Below are positions 17,473 through 25,203 of a stretch of DNA of 64,000 nt, one piece after another. Under the pieces are notes generated by a model. It worked only from the letters and a program-made list of their open reading frames with translations, was not told where the DNA came from and did not search any database. The stretch is from the NCBI RefSeq assembly GCF_004801285.1, contig NZ_SSNY01000011.1:62001-126000 (forward strand). The letters run 5' to 3'. This DNA comes from Ollibium composti (GTDB taxonomy: Bacteria > Pseudomonadota > Alphaproteobacteria > Rhizobiales > Rhizobiaceae). Each line of letters opens with the position of its first letter. The first letter of the stretch is position 1. The position numbers and the translations under genes are program-made.

Positions 17473-18441
17473 TCAGGCTGCGTAGGATTCCTCGAAAACC
17501 TCACCGACCGCGACTTGGCTAAGGGTATCACCCGACCTTAGGATGAACAGTGCATCCAGACCGTTGCGCCGGGCCAGTTCTCGCCCTTCTCCCTGCCCCA
17601 GGACCAGAAGCGCCGTCGCCCATGCATCGGCTTCCATGCAAGCTGGGCAAACAACGGAAACCGACGCGACATCATTGATCACCGGCCCACCGCGCGCCCG
17701 ATCCATCGTATGGGAAAGGCGGCTCCGCCCGATCTCGATCCAGTGCCGGTAATCGCCCGAAGTCGCGATGGCTGCATTGTGCAACGCAACTGCGCCGAAC
17801 GGCGCGCGCACGTCGTAGTCCGGCTTTTCCACCGCGACGATCCATGGCGCTCCGTCCGGCTTGGTGCCTGTCGCCTTCAGCTCGCCGTCCAAGGCGACGA
17901 GGGCACTGTCGATACCGAAATCCCGCATAACTTCCGCCATCGCATCCACGGCAAAGCCCTTGGCGATGCCCGACAGGTCGAGCGTCACCGGCGCGTGCTT
18001 GCGCGCCCGGCCGCCCGAAGGGTCCAGCTCCAGCACCTCATGGGCAGGCGGCCGCCCTTTGCCGACCCAGCGCCGGACGGCCTCCTCGTCTGGCGCCTTG
18101 CCGGAAGGGCCGAAGCCCCAGGCATTCACCAGGTCTCCCAGGCCGATGTCGAAGGCTCCGGCCGAAGCCCGGCCGATCTCGACGCCCTTTTCAAGCACGA
18201 GCATCAATTCGGCGGGCATCGCAACCCATTTTCCCGGCGCCGCCGCGTTCAGGCGCATGAGGTCACTGTCGGGCTTCCATGTCGACATCTGGCGGTCGAC
18301 GTCGGCCACAGTGCGGGCGAGCGCAGCTTCCGGCGCGGCCAGCCCGAAGGTTTCGGGAACATGGAACAGCGCCGACCACCTCGTGCCCATAACGAGACCG
18401 CTCAGGGTGCGGCGAACCGGTTCAGTAGACGTCTTCGACAT
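17473..18441 (-). CDS. apbE: FAD:protein FMN transferase (ApbE family)
   Basis: A 322-residue enzyme predicted to transfer FMN from FAD to a Thr/Ser on secreted or membrane proteins. Motifs include VDRQMSTWKPDSDLMRLN, VTLDLSGIAKGFAVDAM, VALDGELKATGTKPDG and the late SHTMDRARGGPVIND. No clear signal peptide or lipobox is seen, unlike many ApbE proteins. It overlaps the 3' end of the PepSY/flavodoxin reductase gene by 20 nt and is thus in the same operon as that gene and DUF2271. It is distinct from the nosX ApbE at 52143-53156. Its likely substrate is the DUF2271 protein (inference). Confidence 0.88.
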   Translation of the reverse strand: MSKTSTEPVRRTLSGLVMGTRWSALFHVPETFGLAAPEAALARTVADVDRQMSTWKPDSDLMRLNAAAPGKWVAMPAELMLVLEKGVEIGRASAGAFDIGLGDLVNAWGFGPSGKAPDEEAVRRWVGKGRPPAHEVLELDPSGGRARKHAPVTLDLSGIAKGFAVDAMAEVMRDFGIDSALVALDGELKATGTKPDGAPWIVAVEKPDYDVRAPFGAVALHNAAIATSGDYRHWIEIGRSRLSHTMDRARGGPVINDVASVSVVCPACMEADAWATALLVLGQGEGRELARRNGLDALFILRSGDTLSQVAVGEVFEESYAA

Positions 18442-20626
18442 ATTTTCCCTGCGCCTTGAGGGCCTGCGGGGTCAGGCCGAGAGGTGAAATCACCTGCGCG
18501 AGCGCCTCCATGACGCCGGCCGCCATCTCACGGCCGCCGCACACCATGATCTGGGCGCCGTCGGCAATCAGAGCGCGCAGGCGCTCGGCGTCCTCACGCA
18601 GCAGGTCCTGCACGTAGCCACCGCCCGCGATGCGCGAGAAGATAGCGCTGATGCAGGTAAGCCGCCCGTCGCCCAGCCAGCCCGCGATCTCATCCCGGTA
18701 GAGGAAATCGGATGCCGGATGGCGTCCACCGAAATACAGGTGCATGGGGCGGGCCTTTCCGTTCCCCCGGATGAAGCCCGCCAAAGGGCCTATTCCAGTG
18801 CCGGCGCCGACCAGGATGACCGGCATGCGACCGGGCAAAGGGCGGAAACCGGAATTGCGCCTGACGAAGGCCCGGATGCCGTCGCCCGGACGAAGGGCGT
18901 GGAGCAAGGTCGAACAGGCGCCGCCGGGCTGTTTGCGCACGCAGATTTCGACGGCTCCGTCGCAGCTCGAGCTCGCCAGCGAATAGTATCGCGGGGTCGT
19001 ACAGCCAGGCGCCACGACGCCGAGCAGGTCGCCCGCCGCGAACCGGGGCCAGGCGCGCCCGGAAAGACGGGCCATCAGCCCCGCGTTCGGCATGGAAAAG
19101 CGCAGGATGGCGGTGGGCACCTGCACTTCCGCGCCGTAGTCGACACGCTCGATCAGCGTCAGTGTCTGCGTGCGCGGAACCTCCGCCACATGCGCCAGCC
19201 TGATGGTCTTACCCATGACGGCGGACAAAACCTCTCCCCAGTGGGAGAATTCCTGCGCGGACTGGCGGTCGATCGCCGCGAGCGGCATCAGCCGCTTCCA
19301 GCCCTTGCTGCGCAAGGCCCTCTCCACGTCGCGGGCGAACCGGCAGAACGCCGGGAACTGCCGGTCGCCGAAGCCGAGAACAGCCACCGGGAAATGCGGG
19401 GGCTCCATCCGATCGATCCGTCTCAGGAAGGAGTCGGCGCCGGCAGGCGCCTCGCCGTCGCCGTAGGTCGCCGCAAGCACGAACATGCGTCTGGCGGCGG
19501 GGTAGCGGGCGGCAATGTCGTTCATGGGTGCGGTGTGGACACGGTGGCCGAGGGCGGCGAGCGCCTCGTGTAGAGTGCGGGCGAAGCCCCAGGTGCTGCC
19601 GCTTTCGCTGCCCACCAGGATCACCGTATCCGCTGCCGCCGCCGCGGCGTTGCGGGCGATGCGGACGCGGCCCCGGCGTTGACTCCACCAGATCGCTGTT
19701 CCAGCGCCGCCGAGCACGGGCACGCCGAGGGCGCTGGCGCCCAACAGCAGCCCGAGCCACCACAGGCCCTGGCCGGTGTGAATCATGTAAATGAACTCAT
19801 AGATCTGCCTGGCGGCGCCGCTGTCCTGCCAAGCCAGCATCTGTCCCGTCGCCGGATCGACAAACCCCTCTCCCGTCGCAGTGCTGAGTTCATACACATC
19901 GGACGGGACGGATCGATCGGGAAAGGTGAGTTCGCGAAGCTGGCCAAGGTCGATATCCTGCAATGCCGCGAGCCGGTCAGCCGGCAGCGCCGGTCCGGCA
20001 CCCGCCGCGACCTGCAAGACAGGAGCGGCCTGCGAGCTACCGTCAGGGACCAGTCCGAACGTGGCAAGCGACATGTAGAGCGCCGTCACGGTGGACAAAA
20101 AAACGCCGAGAGCGGTCAGCTTCCCGAGGCCGATGTGCAGCCGTTGTGCGCCGGTGCCGCGGGCGCGGCCGAGCATGCGCCGCCAGCCGCCCGCGCGCCG
20201 GGCGGTCATTTGCAAGCCCGACAGGTTCAGCAGCAAAAGGGCCAGCGCACCGATCGCCGCCGTCGCGCGGCCGCCATTGCCAAGAAAGAGCGACCGGTGC
20301 AGGTTCTTCACCCAGCGTTCGACCGCCGAAGGCGCGACTTCGCCGATGGCCCGGCCGGAAGCGGGATCGATCACGCTGGAAACGGCGCGGCCGTTCTCCA
20401 GGTAGGAGGCGACGATCCCGCCCGAAGGCGAACGCACGATCTGTTCGACATCCGGATAGGCTCTTTCGATCCGACCGGCGACCTCGGCGACGCTGAGCCG
20501 GCCGGAAGCGGCGACCGTTCCGGCCCTTTCCAGCGCGGGCAGGACCGACAGATACGTCCCACTGAGCGCCAGGATGGTGATCAAGATCGCGGCGAAGAGG
20601 CCGAGAAGCCTGTGAAACAGACGCAT
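18422..20626 (-). CDS. PepSY-TM / flavodoxin / FAD-NAD(P) reductase fusion
   Basis: A 734-residue fusion. The N-terminal PepSY-associated membrane part (about 1-330) has four helices: one near the N-terminus (LGLFAAILITILALSGTYL), AIGALALLLLNLSGLQM, GKLTALGVFLSTVTALYM and WWLGLLLGASALGVPVL. A flavodoxin-like domain (about 335-470) has the phosphate loop VGSESGSTWGFARTLHEAL. A ferredoxin-reductase module follows with FAD motif PRYYSLASSS and NAD(P) motif VGAGTGIGPLAGFIRG, ending KYVEDVY. This is the layout of sulfite-reductase-flavoprotein-like transmembrane reductases, which would pass NAD(P)H electrons across the membrane. It is co-directional with DUF2271 upstream and overlaps apbE downstream. 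Confidence 0.88.
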   Translation of the reverse strand: MRLFHRLLGLFAAILITILALSGTYLSVLPALERAGTVAASGRLSVAEVAGRIERAYPDVEQIVRSPSGGIVASYLENGRAVSSVIDPASGRAIGEVAPSAVERWVKNLHRSLFLGNGGRATAAIGALALLLLNLSGLQMTARRAGGWRRMLGRARGTGAQRLHIGLGKLTALGVFLSTVTALYMSLATFGLVPDGSSQAAPVLQVAAGAGPALPADRLAALQDIDLGQLRELTFPDRSVPSDVYELSTATGEGFVDPATGQMLAWQDSGAARQIYEFIYMIHTGQGLWWLGLLLGASALGVPVLGGAGTAIWWSQRRGRVRIARNAAAAAADTVILVGSESGSTWGFARTLHEALAALGHRVHTAPMNDIAARYPAARRMFVLAATYGDGEAPAGADSFLRRIDRMEPPHFPVAVLGFGDRQFPAFCRFARDVERALRSKGWKRLMPLAAIDRQSAQEFSHWGEVLSAVMGKTIRLAHVAEVPRTQTLTLIERVDYGAEVQVPTAILRFSMPNAGLMARLSGRAWPRFAAGDLLGVVAPGCTTPRYYSLASSSCDGAVEICVRKQPGGACSTLLHALRPGDGIRAFVRRNSGFRPLPGRMPVILVGAGTGIGPLAGFIRGNGKARPMHLYFGGRHPASDFLYRDEIAGWLGDGRLTCISAIFSRIAGGGYVQDLLREDAERLRALIADGAQIMVCGGREMAAGVMEALAQVISPLGLTPQALKAQGKYVEDVY

Positions 20627-20650
20627 CTTGCAGACCCGGACCGGCCGGGC

Positions 20651-21121
20651 TTACATGTCGTAGGTGAAGGCGCTGATATAGCGCCGGCCGGCCACAGGTT
20701 TCCCCGCCCCGCCGGACGTGAGCGGAGCCACCACGTCGGAGGGGCTGTCGCGCATATCTTCGGCAGCCGCGTCCACATGAATTTCATAGCCGGCGTCGAA
20801 GAGGGCATCGGCGAGGTCGAGGGAAATCTTCAAGGAGCGTCCGGAGCCGACACTCGCGCCGGTGATGCCGTTGATCTCGCCAAGGTTCCCGCCCGATCCC
20901 CGCAGCCAGCCGCCGAGGTGGCGGTAGTATTTCGACCTGCCGCCGGCCATCCAAAGCGTGCCCTTGTAGGCTCCCGCCGCATCGGTGACATAGAGCGCCA
21001 GATAGGCGCCGTTGCCGCCATAATCATTGATGGTCGTGGTCAGTGTGACCGGACGAGCCAACGCCAGCGCGGGGAAAGTCAGCGCCGTAGTCAGGGCCAG
21101 CACGGCGACAAGCGATTTCAT
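20651..21121 (-). CDS. DUF2271 secreted protein, possible flavinylation target
   Basis: A 156-residue protein with a signal peptide (MKSLVAVLALTTALTFPALALA). DUF2271 features include YLALYVTDAAGAYKGTLWMAGGRSKYYRHLGGWLRGSG. Residues 84-90 read NGITGAS, close to the ApbE flavinylation motif Dxx(S/T)GA(S/T). If used, S90 would carry FMN. The ATG at 21121 begins the signal peptide; the frame's extension to 21238 is unlikely. It lies 24 nt upstream of the PepSY reductase and then apbE. Function is inferred: a periplasmic flavin electron carrier. The first motif residue is Asn here, a deviation. Confidence 0.75.
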   Translation of the reverse strand: MKSLVAVLALTTALTFPALALARPVTLTTTINDYGGNGAYLALYVTDAAGAYKGTLWMAGGRSKYYRHLGGWLRGSGGNLGEINGITGASVGSGRSLKISLDLADALFDAGYEIHVDAAAEDMRDSPSDVVAPLTSGGAGKPVAGRRYISAFTYDM

Positions 21122-21417
21122 CGGCAAACTCCGCAGCGGATTTTCACTGCGCCGAAGCTGCCGGCTCAGTCTGACGCATTCCTGAAGAGGCGGGAAAAAG
21201 CTCTTAAGGTGGCCGTCAGCTTGAAACGCCACAGGCATTACAGATAGGATTTCGCCGCTCCCGATCCGTAACGTCGGGCGTCCGCATTGTTCAAAGCATT
21301 TGCCCTGCCGTTATCGCAAGCTTGGCAGGGGCAGCAGCCATTCCCGGAAGTCCGTTTTCGCTCCATCATCCCGGAAGCCCGCAACCGGGAGCAAAACCTG
21401 CAAGGAGACATCGCGTC

Positions 21418-22116
21418 GTGCCCCCGCATATGCATCCGGAGAACCATCTCGTAAAACGTATCGGCTGGCTGCGCGCCGCCATATTGGGCGCCAATGACGG
21501 GATCGTCTCGACGGCAAGCCTGATCGTGGGCGTCGCGGCTGCTTCATCCTCGACATCCGAGGTCCTTGTCGCCGGTATCGCCGGACTGGTTGCCGGCGCG
21601 ATGTCGATGGCCGCCGGCGAGTATGTTTCGGTCAGTTCCCAATCCGATACGGAACAGGCCGATCTCGCGCGCGAACGGGCGGAGCTTGCCAGTCAGCCGG
21701 ATTTCGAACGCGATGAACTCGCACAGATCTACATGCAACGCGGCCTTGATCCTAAACTCGCATATGAGGTCGCGGATCAACTCATGGCCAAGGACGCGCT
21801 CGGCGCTCACGCACGCGATGAACTCGGCATGTCCGAGGTGACGGCGGCACGGCCGATCCAGGCCGCAATCACATCGGCGGCGACGTTCGCTACCGGAGCG
21901 GCCTTGCCCCTGCTCACGGCTCTTCTCCTACCGCACTCCATCCTTATCCTCGGCGTATCCGTCGCTTCCCTTTTCTTCCTTGCCCTGCTCGGCGCGATCG
22001 GAGCACAGGCCGGCGGCGCGAACATAGGCAAGGCAACGGTGCGGGTGACCTTCTGGGGCGCGATAGCGATGGCGCTGACGGCAGGAATCGGGGCGGTCTT
22101 CGGAACAGCGGTCTGA
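21418..22116 (+). CDS. VIT/CCC1-family Fe(II)/Mn(II) transporter
   Basis: A 232-residue membrane protein of the vacuolar iron transporter family. The signature is HLVKRIGWLRAAILGANDGIVSTASLIVGVAAASS, then AGAMSMAAGEYVSVSSQSDTE. A charged cytoplasmic helical region (about 80-150) follows with many Glu, and then three C-terminal helices. VIT proteins export divalent iron or manganese from the cytoplasm. AAGGAG at 21402-21407 supports the GTG at 21418; ATG 21430 is the alternative. It is transcribed away from the DUF2271 operon. Confidence 0.85.
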   Translation: MPPHMHPENHLVKRIGWLRAAILGANDGIVSTASLIVGVAAASSSTSEVLVAGIAGLVAGAMSMAAGEYVSVSSQSDTEQADLARERAELASQPDFERDELAQIYMQRGLDPKLAYEVADQLMAKDALGAHARDELGMSEVTAARPIQAAITSAATFATGAALPLLTALLLPHSILILGVSVASLFFLALLGAIGAQAGGANIGKATVRVTFWGAIAMALTAGIGAVFGTAV

Positions 22117-22268
22117 CGACCCGCAATTTTTGCAAGACTATCTGCCGACATGGCCGAAGGGTCCGCCATCACGCGGCGGGGCCGCACAGGCATATCCTGA
22201 TCCCAACCGATGCCTTTTGACGCAAGGGGATCCAACACGGCCTCGCGACGGCATAGTACGGGTGACAA

Positions 22269-22282
22269 TTGATTCAGATCAA
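22269..22282. promoter_or_regulatory. Fnr-type box upstream of cytochrome c
   Basis: TTGATTCAGATCAA is a perfect match to the Fnr consensus TTGAT-N4-ATCAA. It ends 54 nt before the ATG at 22337. Confidence 0.75.
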
Positions 22283-22336
22283 GGCGGTGCGGCGGCCGCA
22301 GTCCCAGTCTTTGGGCCGGCTGCCGCACGGTCGGAT

Positions 22337-22744
22337 ATGGCGATGAAAAGGGTCATAGCAGCGTTGTTGATTGGCTTCGGCATTGCCGGCTCAGTTGCCG
22401 GCGAGCGGATGAGCTATGGCAAAGCCGAATATCTGAATTCCTGTGCAACCTGTCACGGTGTCGAAGGCAAGGGTGACGGGCCGCTGAGGGATTTGCTCGT
22501 CAAGCGTCCCGCCGATCTCACAAGCATCAGCAAGCGCAATGGAGGCAGGTTTCCATATGCCCGCGTCATCGCCGTGATCGATGGACGATATGACGTGCCG
22601 GGTCACGGCAATCGCGACATGCCTGTCTGGGGACGTCAGTTCCTTGAGGATGACCAGCGCCTGTATGGTCCAGCCGGCGGAGAAATCGTCACGATCGAGC
22701 GCATCAACGAGCTCGCGGGCTACGTCCAGTCATTGCAAAGATAG
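22337..22744 (+). CDS. Periplasmic class I cytochrome c
   Basis: A 135-residue secreted monoheme cytochrome. The signal peptide is MKRVIAALLIGFGIAGSVAG, the heme motif is CATCH in NSCATCHGVEGKGDGPL, and the likely sixth ligand is the Met in NRDMPVWGRQF. A C-terminal helix (TIERINELAGYVQSLQ) completes the fold. It would carry electrons in the periplasm, plausibly under microaerobic or denitrifying conditions given the perfect Fnr box. ATG 22343 is an alternative start. The frame extends upstream to 22130 across the box, which is unlikely to be coding. Confidence 0.87.
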   Translation: MAMKRVIAALLIGFGIAGSVAGERMSYGKAEYLNSCATCHGVEGKGDGPLRDLLVKRPADLTSISKRNGGRFPYARVIAVIDGRYDVPGHGNRDMPVWGRQFLEDDQRLYGPAGGEIVTIERINELAGYVQSLQR

Positions 22745-22906
22745 GCGTATCTTTCGAGGTCCGATTTCTGCCTGCAACGATCGGGCAGACCGTAGAGGCC
22801 GATGCATTTCAGGGATCGCCGATCGGACGGCGGTGCGAGGTTGACCTCTTCGGTCTGCCGTCGAATCCTGGCACAAGTCAATTTCCACCGCCGGCAGCAA
22901 CCCTAG

Positions 22907-23754
22907 GCAGAATCGACATTTAGCGCATCCAGATCATAGCGGCTGCGAGATGGATGAAGCTGAGGAAGTGGATGGCCCGCCTGTCATATCGGGTTGCGAT
23001 GCGACGGAAGTGCTTGAGCTTATTGAAACAGCGCTCGATGAGATTGCGGGCTTTGTAGACCTCGAAATCATACGGGATCAGGCGCTTGCGCGTGGGGTTG
23101 CAAGGAATGACGGCCTCGGCATCCATATCGCTGATGATCTGGCGCAGGGCATTGGAATCATAGGCCTTGTCGGCGAGGACACGGCGCGCGGACAGGCCTT
23201 CGAGCAGAGCCGGAGCCTGGGTGACGTCACCGCGTTGGCCGGGAGTGAGGATCATCCGCAGCGGTCGTCCCTTCCCGTCCACGGCCATGTGGATCTTGGT
23301 GGTCAGTCCACCTCGGGAACGCCCCAGAGCCTGGTTCTGGTCCCCCCTTTTCCGGTCGCTGCCTGCTGGTGAGCGCGAACCAGGGTGCTGTCGAGCATCA
23401 GGTAATCGTTGTCCGGATCATCAATGAGATGGGCGAGCACCTTCTCCCATACACCCGCTTTGGCCCATCGGGTGAAGCGTTTGTGGGCGGTCTTGTACTT
23501 GCCGTAGCGCTCGGGCAGGTCGTGCCAGTGGGCGCCGGAGCGCAGGACCCACAAAACAGCGTTGACGAACAATCGGTTGTCTTCGCCGCAACGGCCCCGG
23601 TCGCCGGGCTTTCCGGGAAGAAGGCCGCATATCCGCCGCCATTGGACCGGCGTCAGTTCATAGCGCTTGGCCATCACAGGTCTCCAGATCATGAAATCTG
23701 GAAACCCATGAATCACACAACGATCAGGCGAGGAATCCTAAATGTCGGTTGGTC
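22907..23754 (-). mobile_element. IS5-family (IS427-like) insertion sequence with CTAG target repeats
   Basis: An 848-bp element flanked on both sides by CTAG (22903-22906 and 23755-23758), the target typical of the IS427 group. The terminal repeats are 22907-22923 and the reverse complement of 23738-23754. They agree at 13 of 17 positions, including the inner run CGACATTTAG. The element carries a transposase split over two frames. The right-hand CTAG supplies the stop codon of the neighbouring minus-strand gene, so insertion did not change that protein. Confidence 0.88.
22920..23674 (-). CDS. IS5-family DDE transposase in two overlapping frames
   Basis: The first frame (start 23674, MAKRYELTPVQW, ending at 23303) holds the N-terminal DUF4096-like domain and the first catalytic Asp (DYLMLDSTLVRAHQ). 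The second frame (read to 22920) holds QALGRSRGG, MAVDGKGRPLRM, the second Asp (VLADKAYDS) and the catalytic Glu (ARNLIERCFNKLKHFRR). A -1 shift in the A4G6 run (reverse complement of about 23330-23340) joins them and restores the normal order. IS427-group elements are known to make transposase by programmed frameshifting on A/G runs, so this may be active and not decayed. The run here is not a textbook heptamer. Confidence 0.8.
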
Positions 23755-24090
23755 CTAGCGGCCAGAGCAGGGATAGGCAGCCATTAGTGCGGACGTCGCG
23801 ACCGATGCGATGTGCTCCTTGCCGGCGGAGGCATTCGCCTGAATGTAACTATCGAGGAACTCACGAAATTCCTCCACGGATGTGAAAAAAACCTGCGTGC
23901 AGAAGACAGGATGGCCTGTCTGGGCGAGAGCATTGGTGATCTCGATGCCGTCCATGAGACCTTCCAGATAATTGGTCTCCTCGGTGGTTGCCTTGCTTTT
24001 TCGGAACTCGGAAACAGTAAGATCGGCACGTGCTGGACCAACCCCGCACCATAGCAGGCCAGCCATCAAAGCAAGGATTTCCACTTTCAT
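23755..24090 (-). CDS. Small secreted Rap1a/Tai-like protein
   Basis: A 111-residue protein. The signal peptide is MKVEILALMAGLLWCGVGPARA. A helical domain follows with two Cys (HPVFCTQVFF and the terminal AAYPC) that could pair. The pattern of a short helical domain ending in a Cys a few residues from the C-terminus resembles the Rap1a/Tai family of periplasmic proteins, but identity is weak. GGAGG at 24095-24099 supports ATG 24090. The stop TAG is part of the CTAG target of the adjacent IS; removing the IS and one CTAG leaves the same stop, so the protein is intact. Confidence 0.6.
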   Translation of the reverse strand: MKVEILALMAGLLWCGVGPARADLTVSEFRKSKATTEETNYLEGLMDGIEITNALAQTGHPVFCTQVFFTSVEEFREFLDSYIQANASAGKEHIASVATSALMAAYPCSGR

Positions 24091-24233
24091 TTTTCCTCCG
24101 AACAATTCGGCAGGAGTTGGACTTATCTTGGCAAGCTCGCGTCGACGGATCGAGGTGGATTTCGAGGCACGGCTCGAGCACTCGCGCCGGTTAGCTACCA
24201 ATCAAAGGTACACGACCGGATCTTCCGCTGACC

Positions 24234-24247
24234 TTGATCCAGCGCAA
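24234..24247. promoter_or_regulatory. Hybrid Fnr/NnrR box upstream of CBS-BON
   Basis: TTGATCCAGCGCAA joins an Fnr half-site (TTGAT) to an NnrR-type half-site (CGCAA). It ends 106 nt before the CBS-BON start. The identical 14-mer recurs at 30179-30192. Confidence 0.6.
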
Positions 24248-24353
24248 GGCGACCGGCTTGTCGCAAGTCAAAATGAACCAGCTTATCAAAAAGCAGACCG
24301 GATAGTTGTCGTGCTCGAGCAGGCACGGCTCAGTCTCGCCAGCGGAGTGAAAG

Positions 24354-25061
24354 ATGCGCGTCAAGGATCTGATGAAATCCAATGTCGTCACCGTGAAGCC
24401 GGACAACAGCGTGAAACACGCTGCACAGATTATGCTGACCAGGGGAATAGGCGGACTGCCGGTGGTGGACGATCACGATGTGCTGGTAGGCATAATCACA
24501 GAAGGTGATCTGCTTGGCAGGAGCGAGATCGGCGCCGCGAGCCATCAGAGCGGGAAAGGAAGCGTCGAGGAATGGGCGGCCGCTTTCGTCAAGAACCATA
24601 GCTGGAAAGTCGCCGATGTCATGACCCGAGGCGTCATCGCGGTCGAGGAAGGAGCTTCGATCGGTCGGGTCGCCGCGCTTATGAATGATTATCATGTGAA
24701 GCGGTTACCGGTGACGCACGACGGGCGGCTCGTCGGTATCGTCAGCCGCGTCGATCTGCTGCATCTGATAGCGACGGCGGAACCGGATGACTGTGCGCCC
24801 GGCGATACCGCCATCAGACGCAGTATCCTCAGCCGCCTGGGCGAGATGGCGCTCGACGACTTCGTCAAACTTTCCGTTATCGTTTCGGACGGCGTGGTGC
24901 ATTTGTGGGGCGACCTCGACTCGATCAGCGAGAGAGAGGCCGCGCGTGTCGTCTCTGAAGGTGTGCACGGCGTTGCCGGCGTTGCCGGCGTCGTCGACCA
25001 CACCCGCGTTTCCCTTATCAAAAGCGACGACAAGGAGCGACATCAATCTGCTGCGCAATGA
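24354..25061 (+). CDS. CBS-pair and BON domain protein
   Basis: A 235-residue cytoplasmic protein. CBS 1 is MRVKDLMKSNVVTVKPDNSVKHAAQIM with GGLPVVDDHDVLVGIITEGDLL. CBS 2 is VADVMTRGVIAVEEGASIGRVAALM with RLPVTHDGRLVGIVSRVDLL. A C-terminal BON-like segment (about 170-225) has VSDGVVHLWGDLDSISEREAARVVSEGVHGVAGV. CBS pairs bind adenine nucleotides; BON domains bind membranes or partners. Similar two-CBS proteins are hypoxia-induced in other bacteria. The upstream hybrid box and the neighbouring stress genes fit such a role. The target enzyme is unknown. Confidence 0.85.
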   Translation: MRVKDLMKSNVVTVKPDNSVKHAAQIMLTRGIGGLPVVDDHDVLVGIITEGDLLGRSEIGAASHQSGKGSVEEWAAAFVKNHSWKVADVMTRGVIAVEEGASIGRVAALMNDYHVKRLPVTHDGRLVGIVSRVDLLHLIATAEPDDCAPGDTAIRRSILSRLGEMALDDFVKLSVIVSDGVVHLWGDLDSISEREAARVVSEGVHGVAGVAGVVDHTRVSLIKSDDKERHQSAAQ

Positions 25062-25124
25062 CACTCATTCGAACGATCTTGACTAAGCGCCTGTCGGAGA
25101 TCGTGGCGCGTTAGTAGAACAGGT

Positions 25125-25138
25125 TTGACACCGGTCAA
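25125..25138. promoter_or_regulatory. Fnr/FixK-type box upstream of DegP-like protease
   Basis: TTGACACCGGTCAA is fully palindromic (TTGAC-ACCG-GTCAA, centre CG) and fits FixK/Fnr sites. It ends 65 nt before the ATG at 25204. Confidence 0.65.
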
Positions 25139-25203
25139 TGTCAATCCTCTTTGGCGCGCCAATGTCAGGGCAATTGGTAAAACCCCATGTTGAGCGTGAA
25201 CCG

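Noticed and set aside
23755..24090. Truncation of the small secreted protein by the IS
   Set aside because: The stop lies in the duplicated CTAG, so it exists with or without the element; the protein appears full-length.
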